This document shows, piece by piece, positions 9,136 to 17,896 of a stretch of 64,000 nt of DNA (the first letter of the stretch is position 1; every line of letters begins with the position of its first letter). The position numbers and the translations under genes were made by a program. A model generated the notes under the pieces. The model did not search any database. It was not told the origin of the DNA and saw only the letters and a program-made list of their open reading frames with translations. The DNA is from CBDCWO01 sp965223405 (GTDB lineage: Bacteria > Bacteroidota > Bacteroidia > Chitinophagales > Saprospiraceae), in the NCBI GenBank assembly GCA_965223405.1, contig CBDCWO010000006.1, positions 3,472,001-3,536,000 on the forward strand, written 5' to 3'.

Positions 9136-9525
9136 ATGGCAAACTATATTGATGGATTCGTCCTACCCATTCCCAAGGATCACTTGAATGAATACAAACG
9201 TGCGGCCACTTCAGTTGCAGAGATTTGGAAGGAGCATGGTGCTCTTGCCTACTTTGAGTATATGGGAGATGATCTAACCCTGGAAGGAACGCGTTCATTC
9301 ACTGAATTCGTTGGCGCAAAAGTAGATGAGGTCATTGTATTTGGGTGGGTTGTATTCGCTTCGCGAGAGGCGCGCGACTTAGCCAATACGCGGGTGGCAG
9401 CTGATCCGAGAATGACGGATTTAATTGCCCCTATAACCGATCCATCCAAAATGATCTTTAACGCCGAACGAATGGTTTATGGGGGATTTCAATCGCTGGT
9501 CCAATCTAGCAATAGTAAAGGATGA
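9136..9525 (+). CDS. DUF1428 family protein (YbaA-like)
   Basis: 129 aa, full length for the DUF1428 family (E. coli YbaA type). It begins YIDGFVLPIPK, continues HGALAYFEYMGDD, and contains FGWVVFASREARD and the DPRM...MIFNAERMVYGGF ending. This is a small alpha/beta-barrel-like (dimeric ferredoxin fold) family of unknown function. The second half is visibly richer in G+C (GCGCG-containing codons near 9365-9410) than the neighbouring genes, which suggests a recent arrival. The family is often found as a mobile single gene. Confidence 0.93.
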   Translation: MANYIDGFVLPIPKDHLNEYKRAATSVAEIWKEHGALAYFEYMGDDLTLEGTRSFTEFVGAKVDEVIVFGWVVFASREARDLANTRVAADPRMTDLIAPITDPSKMIFNAERMVYGGFQSLVQSSNSKG

Positions 9526-9644
9526 AGTTGAAATACAGGTAAGGAACTAAAAAAATTTGGATTCGGTTCAGCTTATTGCGTAAGTAATTTCAAGTTGCCA
9601 TTTGGAGCAATCAGAGTTCATATAATTTATAGACAAGTTCAACT

Positions 9645-10505
9645 GTGAGGAGTCAAAAAGAGATAATAACAAAGATTTTTGTAGTTCAAGGTGTCAATGG
9701 TTTTTGGAAAACCATACCCGAATCCCACAAATATTATCCTGATTATTTGCACTATGTACCCAATTTCAAAGCGACTCTTTGGACTTTAATTTTGCTTGCT
9801 GACCTGGGTCATGACAGAAAAGAATTTAGAGTTAAAAAAACTATTAGAGATTTGCAACAACACTTTTTCGACAATACTCATGGAATTTATACTCTAAAGG
9901 AAAACCACTTTCCCATACCGTGTCTGAACGGGAATATGATTTACATCGATTGTTATTTTAATGGTTCGCCCGGCAAAGAAAGTTTGAAAGCATTAGAGTT
10001 CTTTTACAAATATCAAAGGTTTGATGACGGTTGTTATATTGACGAGAAAAATGAATTTTGTACCAATAAAAGTTGTTATGGTCAACACAGTTGTTACTGG
10101 GGAATTACCAAATTGCTGAAAGGTATTTCGTTCATTCCCAAGAAACTCAGAACAAATCAAATCTGGGACTTGCTGGATCGGTGTATTCAGTTTGTATTGT
10201 TACATAAGGTTTGTTTTAGCTCTCATAAGGAAAGTAAAATTATGGTTAAACATATTGACAAACTTACTTTTCCAAATATGTATAAAAGTGATTTTTTGGA
10301 GATACTCTGGTTATTGAAACGGGAAAATGTAAAATCTGATAAATTACGTCTGGCAATTGATTTGTTGAAATCTAAACAACAATCGAATGGAGATTGGAAT
10401 CTGGAAAGAAAGGTTCACAACATGGTGACCACAATCGGAGAGATAAATCAACCTAACCAATTTGTTACCAAAAGAGCAAAAGAAGTATTGCAGTTTTATA
10501 CTTAA
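9645..10505 (+). CDS. Toroid-like (prenyltransferase/squalene-cyclase repeat-like) protein
   Basis: 286 aa, no signal peptide. The amphipathic helical pairs and the LLKSKQQSNGDWNLE motif near residue 243 (a QW-type repeat) resemble the alpha/alpha toroid repeats of terpene cyclases and prenyltransferase beta subunits; a cysteine-rich patch (FCTNKSCYGQHSCYWG) lies near residue 145. The start is GTG, since the frame is blocked by TAG at 9630-9632 and no ATG precedes the conserved region. The N-terminus may therefore be shortened. Substrate unknown. An imperfect hairpin (10515-10550) follows the stop codon. Confidence 0.5.
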   Translation: MRSQKEIITKIFVVQGVNGFWKTIPESHKYYPDYLHYVPNFKATLWTLILLADLGHDRKEFRVKKTIRDLQQHFFDNTHGIYTLKENHFPIPCLNGNMIYIDCYFNGSPGKESLKALEFFYKYQRFDDGCYIDEKNEFCTNKSCYGQHSCYWGITKLLKGISFIPKKLRTNQIWDLLDRCIQFVLLHKVCFSSHKESKIMVKHIDKLTFPNMYKSDFLEILWLLKRENVKSDKLRLAIDLLKSKQQSNGDWNLERKVHNMVTTIGEINQPNQFVTKRAKEVLQFYT

Positions 10506-10709
10506 AAACCGAAGCAAGGATACCGGACAAGCAAACGGTTAGCAACCTTGGAAATAGAACTAAATATGTAACTCCATGCAGTCAGGTATATTCTCTTTGA
10601 ATAGTATGTCACTGTCCCGTATTTCCGGTAGGGAATCAACGATATTATTTACCTGAATCGCTAACTAAATCTGTCAAATTCTATATGTAATAATTATTTT
10701 GGAGAAGAA

Positions 10710-10743
10710 TTTGGAATCAGAGATTCTTTAAGTAATAATTTTG
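10710..10743 (+). promoter_or_regulatory. Candidate Bacteroidota promoter for the TonB receptor gene
   Basis: TTTG at 10710-10713 and TAATTTTG at 10736-10743 match the -33 TTTG and -7 TAnnTTTG elements of the Bacteroidota primary sigma factor. The 22-nt spacing is slightly longer than the usual 19-21. The receptor start codon lies about 40 nt downstream. Confidence 0.4.
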
Positions 10744-10783
10744 TCATATCTCTTATTAATTGTTTTATAACAGCCCAGCACCT

Positions 10784-13138
10784 ATGACATCTAATTTTTC
10801 AAAATATCTTTTTGGCGTGCTTTTGCTTTTTAAGCCTCTGTCGTGCTTTGCCCAAGTATTGCTACAAGGTCATGTTTTTGAAGAAAACTCACAAACACCT
10901 ATCTCCTACGTAACCGTATTTGATTCCCTGGATCTTAATGTGACAAGTACAGATGATTCGGGATATTTTTCCATTTCTGTTCGAAAACTGCCTGTTTACC
11001 TAACGTTCCAGCACATTGGATATAAAAACCATTCGGTAGAGATCACTCAAGAAGGGATTATAAAATTATTTTTAGAAGGGAATCAAATGGATGAGGTGGT
11101 CATAACCGGCATTTCTTCGTTTCACGATACAAGAAGCGGACAAATATCCATTAACAAATCTGTGATAAAAGCGCTTCCTACCATTGGCGGAGAAGTGGAT
11201 TATATTTCTTCTCTTGTATTATTTCCTGGGGTATCCAATGGAGAAGAAATCTCAAAAGGGTTTACAGTTCGTGGAGGTAGCCTCGATCAGAACATATCCC
11301 ATATTAACGGTATTCAGACCTCAAATACTGGACACTTATTTAATCTGTATTCTGCGGTACCTGCTGTGGCAGTAGAGGACCTTGTATTTTACAAAGGAGG
11401 AATGCCTGCTTCATTTGGTAATGCCCTTTCCTCTGCTATGGACGTAAAGTTAAAAAGGCCAGGCCAACAAGCTTTTAGTTTGGACATTGGTGCGACTAAT
11501 TCAAAAGCTTCGTATGAAAATACCTTTGGAAAAAACAAAAAGAGTTCCTATTTACTATCTGGTCGAACTAGTTACCTTGATTTGATAAGAAAAAAAGCTT
11601 ATCGGAATACTCTTAATGACTTCCATTTACGTGGGCAAGCAGCAAATGGAACTGAGTACCATTTTGGATATACATTCTATGACATTCTGGGACTGGTTAA
11701 CATAAATTGGGGTAAAGGGCTGGAATTGAGTGGTTTCGGCTTGTATAGCTATGATAAAAATACCTATATCTACAACCGATCTCACGTCACTTTTCTGAAG
11801 CATGAGCTATATAATGGTACTTATGGGTTGTCTCTTTCCAAATATTGGAATAACAAAAACTCACTCTCTATAAAAATGGGTATAAATGAGAATGAGGTTA
11901 ATCGATATGAGAGAACCGTTGAGTTTAAGCATAGTACGATAAGGACAGAAGACGCAATGCTCAATCATAGTTATGCAATACAAACCTGGACTGGAAAGTT
12001 GGATTATATACATCAGGTATCTGATCATCACTTCAGTACTGGTATATTCACTTATTATAAACAATTTCAACCAGGAATCGGACAACTTCAAAACTTCAGT
12101 TATGATCCAATTCTCCGCACTGGAGATACCACGTTACTAACTAATACGAATGAAGTCTTTGCCATTCTAATGGCTGGTGCTTATACGCAAGCCGATCTGA
12201 AATGGTCAAACCTAATTGAATTAAATATTGGTCTGAGAGGTACTTCATACTTTGCTTCTCCTAATACTCTTTTCGCACTAGAACCTCGAGCAGCAATAAC
12301 CTATAAGTTGTCTCCTACTTCTCATCTGAGAGGTTCATTTGATTATCTTACTCAATTTGATCATGGACTGGTACTATCAGAAGTAGGACTTGATAACATT
12401 ATTTTCTTGCCTAGTATCGGAGATATAAAACCAGCTAAAAGTTTGAATTATTCGTTAGGTGCAATTACCCGGCATTTGGATCATCGTCTGATAATGTCTG
12501 GTGAAGTATTCTTTAAGGACCAAAAAAATCTGCAGCGGCTGGTGCTTGATAGCAAAGACAATATAGTCAGTGATTCTATTTCAGAATTAATTGCTAAAAA
12601 TGGGACCGGCTATGCATATGGTGCAGAATTTCAATTGACGTTCCAATCTGATGATTTGGTATTTAACAGTTCGTATACTTTTGGCCGTTCCATTCGGAAA
12701 TTCAAAGGATTTAATCAGGATAAAGCATACCCTTTCGATTTTGACAAACCACATGAAGTGAGTATAAGTGGAGTGATGGGCTTAGGTAAAAAATCTACTT
12801 TTTCTATGATTTTTTCTTTATACAATGGTAGGAGATATACTGTGCCATCTGGTCAAAATAAAAGCTTTTTTAGATTGGATCCCATCTTAATTTACGACGG
12901 TTTCCAAAATGCGGTAAAACAACCAATATATCACCGCCTGGATATCGGATATGACTACACTTTCAAATTGGGGAAGAAGTGGAAGGGGATGATCAAATTA
13001 AATGTGATTAACGTCTATAATCGTCCCAATATTAACTTCGTCGAATTAAGGAAGAACAATGATGGCTCATATACTCAGGAAGGGGTATCTTACATTCCTA
13101 TACTTCCATCTGTAAATCTAAGATTCTCCTATGAATAA
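10784..13138 (+). CDS. TonB-dependent outer-membrane receptor with carboxypeptidase-like domain
   Basis: 784 aa from the ATG at 10784. An upstream TTG at 10760 would add eight residues in front of the signal peptide and is less likely. Signal peptide ~1-24 (FGVLLLFKPLSCFAQ), CarboxypepD_reg-like domain ~25-105 ending in MDEVVITG, plug domain ~115-225 (KGFTVRGGSLDQN...NGIQTSNTGHLFNLYS...VFYKGGMPASFGN), then a 22-strand barrel ending in aromatic-rich LRFSYE. It imports a ligand across the outer membrane using TonB energy; the substrate is unknown. The stop overlaps a possible upstream start of the DUF4249 gene, so the pair form one transcription unit. Confidence 0.9.
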   Translation: MTSNFSKYLFGVLLLFKPLSCFAQVLLQGHVFEENSQTPISYVTVFDSLDLNVTSTDDSGYFSISVRKLPVYLTFQHIGYKNHSVEITQEGIIKLFLEGNQMDEVVITGISSFHDTRSGQISINKSVIKALPTIGGEVDYISSLVLFPGVSNGEEISKGFTVRGGSLDQNISHINGIQTSNTGHLFNLYSAVPAVAVEDLVFYKGGMPASFGNALSSAMDVKLKRPGQQAFSLDIGATNSKASYENTFGKNKKSSYLLSGRTSYLDLIRKKAYRNTLNDFHLRGQAANGTEYHFGYTFYDILGLVNINWGKGLELSGFGLYSYDKNTYIYNRSHVTFLKHELYNGTYGLSLSKYWNNKNSLSIKMGINENEVNRYERTVEFKHSTIRTEDAMLNHSYAIQTWTGKLDYIHQVSDHHFSTGIFTYYKQFQPGIGQLQNFSYDPILRTGDTTLLTNTNEVFAILMAGAYTQADLKWSNLIELNIGLRGTSYFASPNTLFALEPRAAITYKLSPTSHLRGSFDYLTQFDHGLVLSEVGLDNIIFLPSIGDIKPAKSLNYSLGAITRHLDHRLIMSGEVFFKDQKNLQRLVLDSKDNIVSDSISELIAKNGTGYAYGAEFQLTFQSDDLVFNSSYTFGRSIRKFKGFNQDKAYPFDFDKPHEVSISGVMGLGKKSTFSMIFSLYNGRRYTVPSGQNKSFFRLDPILIYDGFQNAVKQPIYHRLDIGYDYTFKLGKKWKGMIKLNVINVYNRPNINFVELRKNNDGSYTQEGVSYIPILPSVNLRFSYE

Positions 13139-13199
13139 AAAGACTTACATAGTGTGGTCAGGAATTGTCTCCAACCGGTCCAAATATGCTAGGATAAAA

Positions 13200-13979
13200 A
13201 TGCTTAAAATCATTTCAGTTTGGATAATTGTTAGTTTCTTTTTTTCCTGTGAAAAAAGAATGGACTTAGAAACTGAATTTCCATTTGAGAAGGAGCGGAT
13301 TTTTTGCGAAGTTATTGGTTTGGTAGAAACGGGATTTTTCGGCACCATAACCCAAGTACAGCCTGTGGAATCCATCCGAATGGAACACCAGCCGCTTCGT
13401 ACAATAATTCGAGAAGAAGGTAGGATCATTTTCAACGATATGCTATATTCCGATGTATTTAACTTCGTATATCGTATTAAGGATAGTACCAATTACTCAA
13501 TTGAAATTATCTATAAAAATCAAATGATTTCGAGTCCGGATGAGAATATGGCTAGTCCGGATATTTTTATCAAAAACTTAGTGGTGAACAATGAGTTCGT
13601 TGACTCACTTGGGTTTCATGTGGCAAATTTTAATTTTGCAATTTTCGTTCCACCGCAGGCCCAAAGTTATTACTCCTATGTAACAGAAGTAATTCCGTCA
13701 CTCTTAGTGAGCATTAATCTGATAGGTGCCGAACCAACTGAAAAGTTCTCTGACGGGACTACAGTACATATAACCAAAAGAATACCCAATATTCAAAACT
13801 ACCCTTATAGTAGAACCACATTATTCTCAATAGATAAATCTCTATATCAGTATCTAAAAAATATCCACCTCTTAGGCAATATTCCCAATGATGATATTGA
13901 AGGACATCAGGGAAATTTGGACGGTGGACTTGGTTATTTTGGTATAGTAAACTATGACACGGCCATGGTGAAATTTTAA
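13200..13979 (+). CDS. DUF4249-like lipoprotein, partner of the TonB receptor
   Basis: 259 aa from the ATG at 13200, chosen because the lipoprotein signal (LKIISVWIIVSFFFSC) starts there and AGGA lies just upstream. A longer frame from 13131 (282 aa), overlapping the receptor stop, is possible. The C-terminal GNLDGGLGYFGIVNYD block fits the DUF4249 family, which is normally encoded immediately after a TonB receptor and is thought to be a surface lipoprotein of the same uptake complex. Family assignment rests mainly on this ending and on context. Confidence 0.7.
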   Translation: MLKIISVWIIVSFFFSCEKRMDLETEFPFEKERIFCEVIGLVETGFFGTITQVQPVESIRMEHQPLRTIIREEGRIIFNDMLYSDVFNFVYRIKDSTNYSIEIIYKNQMISSPDENMASPDIFIKNLVVNNEFVDSLGFHVANFNFAIFVPPQAQSYYSYVTEVIPSLLVSINLIGAEPTEKFSDGTTVHITKRIPNIQNYPYSRTTLFSIDKSLYQYLKNIHLLGNIPNDDIEGHQGNLDGGLGYFGIVNYDTAMVKF

Positions 13980-13999
13980 CAAAGGTTATGGTGTTTGGT

Positions 14000-14024
14000 A
14001 AAGTCTCAAATCCTTGGGACTTTT
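14000..14024 (+). terminator. Intrinsic terminator after the receptor/DUF4249 operon
   Basis: Stem AAAGTCTCAA (14000-14009) pairs with TTGGGACTTT (14014-14023), with one G-U pair, around a 4-nt loop ATCC, followed by T. It lies 21 bp after the DUF4249 stop and could also act on the convergent XRE gene. Confidence 0.75.
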
Positions 14025-14088
14025 GCATAAGTTTCTCTCAGATTCGTTTGCATGGAAGTCATGATTCCATATTACCTTTTCGGTAAAT

Positions 14089-14292
14089 TTACTTTTGAAA
14101 TTCAAGTATATCACCGGGTTGGCAATCCAGGGCATTACATATGGCCATGAGGGTAGAGAAACGAATCCCCTTCGCTTTACCCGTTTTTAACAAAGAAAGG
14201 TTGGTTACAGATATCCCAATTGTAGCTGAAAGGTCCTTCAGTTTCATTTTGCGTTTGGCTAACATGACGTCAAGGTTGACCACTATTTTCAT
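14089..14292 (-). CDS. XRE-family transcriptional regulator (YozG-like)
   Basis: 67 aa, a single Cro/C1-type helix-turn-helix: VNLDVMLAKRKMKLKDLSATIGI is the first half, TNLSLLKTGKAKGIRFSTLMAI the recognition helix and flanking part. The ending LDCQPGDILEFQ is typical of the small YozG-like regulators that accompany DUF2975 membrane proteins. A DUF2975 gene lies two genes upstream on the same strand, with a CPBP protease gene between. It probably regulates this three-gene unit. Confidence 0.88.
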   Translation of the reverse strand: MKIVVNLDVMLAKRKMKLKDLSATIGISVTNLSLLKTGKAKGIRFSTLMAICNALDCQPGDILEFQK

Positions 14293-14362
14293 ATACTGGA
14301 TATTCTGCTACCTTTTTCAACAAATTAAGTTAAAAATCATCACTTGTCTCATTCTAATCGCT

Positions 14363-14980
14363 TCAAAATAGAAAGGCTCCTCCGGAATAGGCTACTAAGT
14401 TTCCCAATCCATGAGCAATCCAACCGGGTAAAATGCTGCCATTGGCTAGTTTTTCGTTAAGAAAGGTTTTGAAATACGCACCTAAGAAGAGAAATAGGAA
14501 GATTACCACGAGAAAGAGCACATTGCCGGTGACCATAGCAAATAATAAGATATGTACAAGCCCGAAGATTATTGCTTGAATTATATTTCCAGTTTGAAAA
14601 TTGGTAACCGAAATCAAACGCTTTGCCAAAAATCCCCGAAAAAATATTTCTTCTGATAATGAAGTTTTTATGGCGGCATCGATGATGAGCAAAGCAACAG
14701 AACTCAGCCCAACTCCCATCTTTTTAAACTTTCCGATCATCGTATTTTCTCCGGCTAGGATTTCCTGGAATTCAGGATTAAAATAGGCCAATACAAGTAA
14801 TGGCAGTCCAATAACAAGCACAATTAAGAGTGCTAGGAGATTGGCTCGCCGAGTGGATCTTTTAAAACCGATATAATCAAAAAATCCTTTCACTTTCTTA
14901 TGCCTAATAACATAGATAATAAATGGGATAAGTGAGAACACTAACACTTGAAGAAAGGCAGAAAAAAATTCAGAGATCAT
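14363..14980 (-). CDS. CPBP family intramembrane metalloprotease-like protein
   Basis: 205 aa, multi-pass membrane protein. Motif 1 of the CPBP/Abi family is present (SEEIFFRGFLAKRL, the Glu-Glu-x-x-x-Arg pair), followed by FGLVHILLF with the motif-2 histidine and a late HGLGNLVAYSGG with another histidine/asparagine. These match the proposed metalloprotease residues. Members act in prenylated-protein processing or bacteriocin self-protection; the role here is unknown. It lies 55 bp after the DUF2975 gene and 70 bp before the XRE gene, all in one direction. Confidence 0.85.
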   Translation of the reverse strand: MISEFFSAFLQVLVFSLIPFIIYVIRHKKVKGFFDYIGFKRSTRRANLLALLIVLVIGLPLLVLAYFNPEFQEILAGENTMIGKFKKMGVGLSSVALLIIDAAIKTSLSEEIFFRGFLAKRLISVTNFQTGNIIQAIIFGLVHILLFAMVTGNVLFLVVIFLFLFLGAYFKTFLNEKLANGSILPGWIAHGLGNLVAYSGGAFLF

Positions 14981-15035
14981 CGTACTATATGTTTATTAAT
15001 CGCTCCCATATCAGCTGTCAATTGACACTTAAAGT

Positions 15036-15593
15036 TCAGACTATGGTTGCAGAATCTTTATATAATTTCATTCCTTCTTTAAAAACTTCTCTCAATATCA
15101 GACAAATGGCGGTAGCCAATATTTGTGGTAATGGAATGGTGAAATGCCAGTTTACCTCACCGGATACAAACTCAAAATTGAAAAAGACAATAAGAGATGA
15201 AAGAATTCCGACAAACGCCAATTTATTGAATGACTTTATGTTTTGTATATAGAATGTTTCCATATTTTTAATGGACTTTACAATTTGGAGTAAGACCCTA
15301 AGTATATAAAGCCCCAATATCAAAATGATTACACTTCTCAAAACCAGCCAATACAGATTACTTGGGGATAAAGATCCTAATGATTGGTTAGTAAGGACTG
15401 CGTCTGATAAGGTTAAGTTGATGGTATCTAATCCGGCTTTAAATCCATTGACCAGGTACACATGATCATAGTAGGACTTATCAAAGTGCCAGTGAACGAG
15501 CATGGCCAAAGTACCTATCAAAGTCAAAAATACCAATGCTATGGTCACATTTATTATCCAGATGGCGACCCTCAAAATTTGATTTTTGTTCAT
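15036..15593 (-). CDS. DUF2975 membrane protein
   Basis: 185 aa from the ATG at 15593 (MNKNQILRVAIW); an upstream Met at 15635 would add 14 polar residues before the first membrane segment. Four predicted transmembrane helices (~8-34, ~87-110, ~128-148, ~155-175), with the family's NMETFYIQNIKSFNKLAFVG segment after the second. DUF2975 proteins are commonly paired with a small XRE regulator, as here (14089-14292). Function unknown. Confidence 0.8.
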   Translation of the reverse strand: MNKNQILRVAIWIINVTIALVFLTLIGTLAMLVHWHFDKSYYDHVYLVNGFKAGLDTINLTLSDAVLTNQSLGSLSPSNLYWLVLRSVIILILGLYILRVLLQIVKSIKNMETFYIQNIKSFNKLAFVGILSSLIVFFNFEFVSGEVNWHFTIPLPQILATAICLILREVFKEGMKLYKDSATIV

Positions 15594-15915
15594 AAATCTT
15601 GATTTACATCTAATGTCTGATTTCTCTGGTAGCAAGGATAATCGAAAACAAAAAGGAACGATAAATCATAATAAGTCAAATATAAATTAAAATTTAAAAA
15701 ATATTATGTAATATTTAAATTAATTTATCTTTAACTATATATAAAAGATAATTAATTGTCTCGTTACTGCTCTTTTTGATAATATGACTTGAAATCTAAT
15801 TCCATATTTTTGGGCATAGTAACCAAAGATTTCTAACGTTACGTTAAGTAATATAGGACTTTGGAATGCTGATATTGTATTACCGATCCGTATGGATCGA
15901 CTTTAAAGAAGACAG
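15594..15915. other. AT-rich divergent intergenic region with palindromes
   Basis: Between the DUF2975 unit (left, minus strand) and the GNAT gene (right, plus strand). It contains a perfect AAATATTA-TG-TAATATTT palindrome (15699-15716), a possible operator for the XRE regulator, and TAACG-TTA-CGTTA (15834-15846) near the GNAT gene. No small gene was recognised. Confidence 0.4.
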
Positions 15916-16323
15916 ATGAACTTTAAAGTAGAAAGAAGAAAGTTGACTCCCGAGGAATATACTGAGCTCCGCAGGACTACTGGCTGGGATGTGATAGGAC
16001 AACAGGCTATTGAAATCGCTCTGACTAGAGATTTGTTTTCTGTGTGTGTATACGACAAGGACCGGTTAGCTGGTATGGGAAGAGTGGTTGGTGATGGGGC
16101 CATTTATTTCTATATTCAGGATGTGATCGTGAAACCTCAATACCGGCATCTGGGTATTGGCACACAGATCATGAAAGAAATCGAGGAATATTTGACTACA
16201 GTGGCCGGTAAAAATGCATTTGTCGGCCTGATGGCTGCTGAAGGAGTGGAACACTTTTACAAAAAGCTGGGATACCAAAGAAGACCTCCTGATCGTCCCG
16301 GAATGTATAAAGTAGTGAGGTAA
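15916..16323 (+). CDS. GNAT family N-acetyltransferase
   Basis: 135 aa, one complete GNAT domain. Strand beta4 with DVIVKPQYRHLGIGTQIM supplies the acetyl-CoA pyrophosphate loop (R/Q-x-x-G-x-G/A type, ~73-90). The end FYKKLGYQRRPPDRPGMYK is the usual motif B tail of small soluble acetyltransferases close to the PA4794/YjgM-like group. Cytoplasmic; the acceptor amine is unknown. Monocistronic, 88 bp ahead of an AraC gene. Confidence 0.88.
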   Translation: MNFKVERRKLTPEEYTELRRTTGWDVIGQQAIEIALTRDLFSVCVYDKDRLAGMGRVVGDGAIYFYIQDVIVKPQYRHLGIGTQIMKEIEEYLTTVAGKNAFVGLMAAEGVEHFYKKLGYQRRPPDRPGMYKVVR

Positions 16324-16410
16324 TATTTGTTTTGCTTTGATTTATGAATATCGCAGAACAGTGAATTAAAATTAAATTTTCAGTTTATTCAATTTATTAA
16401 AGACCAATTA

Positions 16411-17226
16411 ATGATCTATAAAACCTATGATCCGAGTGAAAAACTACAGGCCCTGGTAAAGTGTTATTGGACCCTGGAAGGTCCAAAAGAAGAAATTTCT
16501 ACAAAACAAACAATAATCCCGGATGGTTGTATGGAAATGATTTTTCACTATGGAGACTTTTACAGGCAATACAGCGAAAATGGAACCTTCATCGTTCAGC
16601 CGAAATGTTTTGTCATCGGTCAACTAACCAGGCCCTTGGTCATTGAACCTGTGGGCCAAACCGGGATATTTTCGGTTCGTTTTCACCCCGGAGGATTTTT
16701 CCCACTGACAACTATTCCAATTAAAGAAATGGAAAATACTGCAGTTGCTCTGAGAAAAATCTTCGGCAAGGAAGGAGAAACTATAGGGCCGGAAGTATTG
16801 GCGGCATCCTCAGCAGATGAACGAATCCTTCTGATAGAGAAATTTCTGTTCGCTCGATTAACAGATGCAACCACGATCGACAGAATTATTAAAAGCACGG
16901 TGGAAACCATCTTTGCTGCCAATGGACAACTTTCGGTGAATGAGCTTTCAAACCCATGTCCTATCAGTAGGAGGCATTTAGAACGTAAATTTTCGTCGGC
17001 CGTTGGTTTAAGCCCTAAAAAACTATCAAAAATTATTAGACTGCAAGCTACCCTCAAAATTTTGATAAATAAGGAGTATGCAAATCTAACCACCTTAGCA
17101 TATAAGGGAAAGTATTTTGACCAAGCCCATTTTATAAAAGACTTTAAGGAGCTCACTGGCTTGACTCCTAAAGAATTTTATGGAAGTAATTTAAGAATGA
17201 CCTCACTTTTTTGCAGCACGGAATAG
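16411..17226 (+). CDS. AraC family transcriptional regulator with DUF6597-like sensor domain
   Basis: 271 aa. The N-terminal half (residues 1-150) has the small-molecule sensor type beginning YDPSEKLQALVKCYWTLEGP, with IIPDGCMEMIFHYG and GIFSVRFHPGGFFPL blocks. The C-terminal AraC DNA-binding domain (~165-262) includes SRRHLERKFSSAVGLSPKKLSKIIR and the second helix-turn-helix AYKGKYFDQAHFIKDFKELTGLTPKEF. Likely controls a nearby single gene such as the DUF6265 gene downstream; that is inference. Confidence 0.9.
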   Translation: MIYKTYDPSEKLQALVKCYWTLEGPKEEISTKQTIIPDGCMEMIFHYGDFYRQYSENGTFIVQPKCFVIGQLTRPLVIEPVGQTGIFSVRFHPGGFFPLTTIPIKEMENTAVALRKIFGKEGETIGPEVLAASSADERILLIEKFLFARLTDATTIDRIIKSTVETIFAANGQLSVNELSNPCPISRRHLERKFSSAVGLSPKKLSKIIRLQATLKILINKEYANLTTLAYKGKYFDQAHFIKDFKELTGLTPKEFYGSNLRMTSLFCSTE

Positions 17227-17307
17227 TGGTGTCGCATTTTTACAATTTTAAATGGAATTTAGTTTTCAGCTTTACAGGATAATGTATCATTTATAAATAT
17301 CCAGAAA

Positions 17308-17781
17308 ATGAAAATTAAGTTATTACTTACCGCAATCACTTTCGTCGTGTTTTGCAATTGGATGCCACCTCAAATCCAACACATAAATAAAGCGAAATGG
17401 CTATTAGGTGCCTGGGAAAATAGGACTCCAAGAGGAAGTATTTTTGAACTTTGGCAAAAAGTGAACGACCATGAATTTGCCGGAAAAAGTTATTTCATAA
17501 AAGAAAAGGATACCGTTATTTTGGAAACCATTCAACTAGTTCAAGAAGATCAAGAATTATTTTATATTCCAACGGTTAAAAATCAAAATGAAGGAATGCC
17601 GGTTCGCTTCGGCATGAAAACCATTTCAAACGAATCGATGGTATTTGAAAATCCGGACCACGACTTTCCTCAGATTATTTCCTATACCAGAATGAATAAG
17701 GACTCGCTAGTCGCTGAAATTTCAGGCAGAATAAACGGAAAGGAGCGAAAGCGATCCTTTCCTATGAAACGTTTGAAATAA
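17308..17781 (+). CDS. DUF6265 family exported protein
   Basis: 157 aa with an N-terminal hydrophobic export signal (~1-20). The LLGAWENRTPRGSIFELWQK and ENPDHDFPQIISYTR blocks are characteristic of DUF6265, a lipocalin-like beta-barrel family of unknown function in Bacteroidota. Predicted periplasmic. Lies 81 bp downstream of the AraC regulator. Confidence 0.82.
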   Translation: MKIKLLLTAITFVVFCNWMPPQIQHINKAKWLLGAWENRTPRGSIFELWQKVNDHEFAGKSYFIKEKDTVILETIQLVQEDQELFYIPTVKNQNEGMPVRFGMKTISNESMVFENPDHDFPQIISYTRMNKDSLVAEISGRINGKERKRSFPMKRLK

Positions 17782-17896
17782 ATTTTTCTGAGCCTGAGAA
17801 ATTGCTTTTTAGGTTGTAATTTATAGCTTCTTCATCGTAAATTAGTTGTGGAAACCTGTAGACAATCCTTTGTGTGAATATGGATTGGAGATAGCT

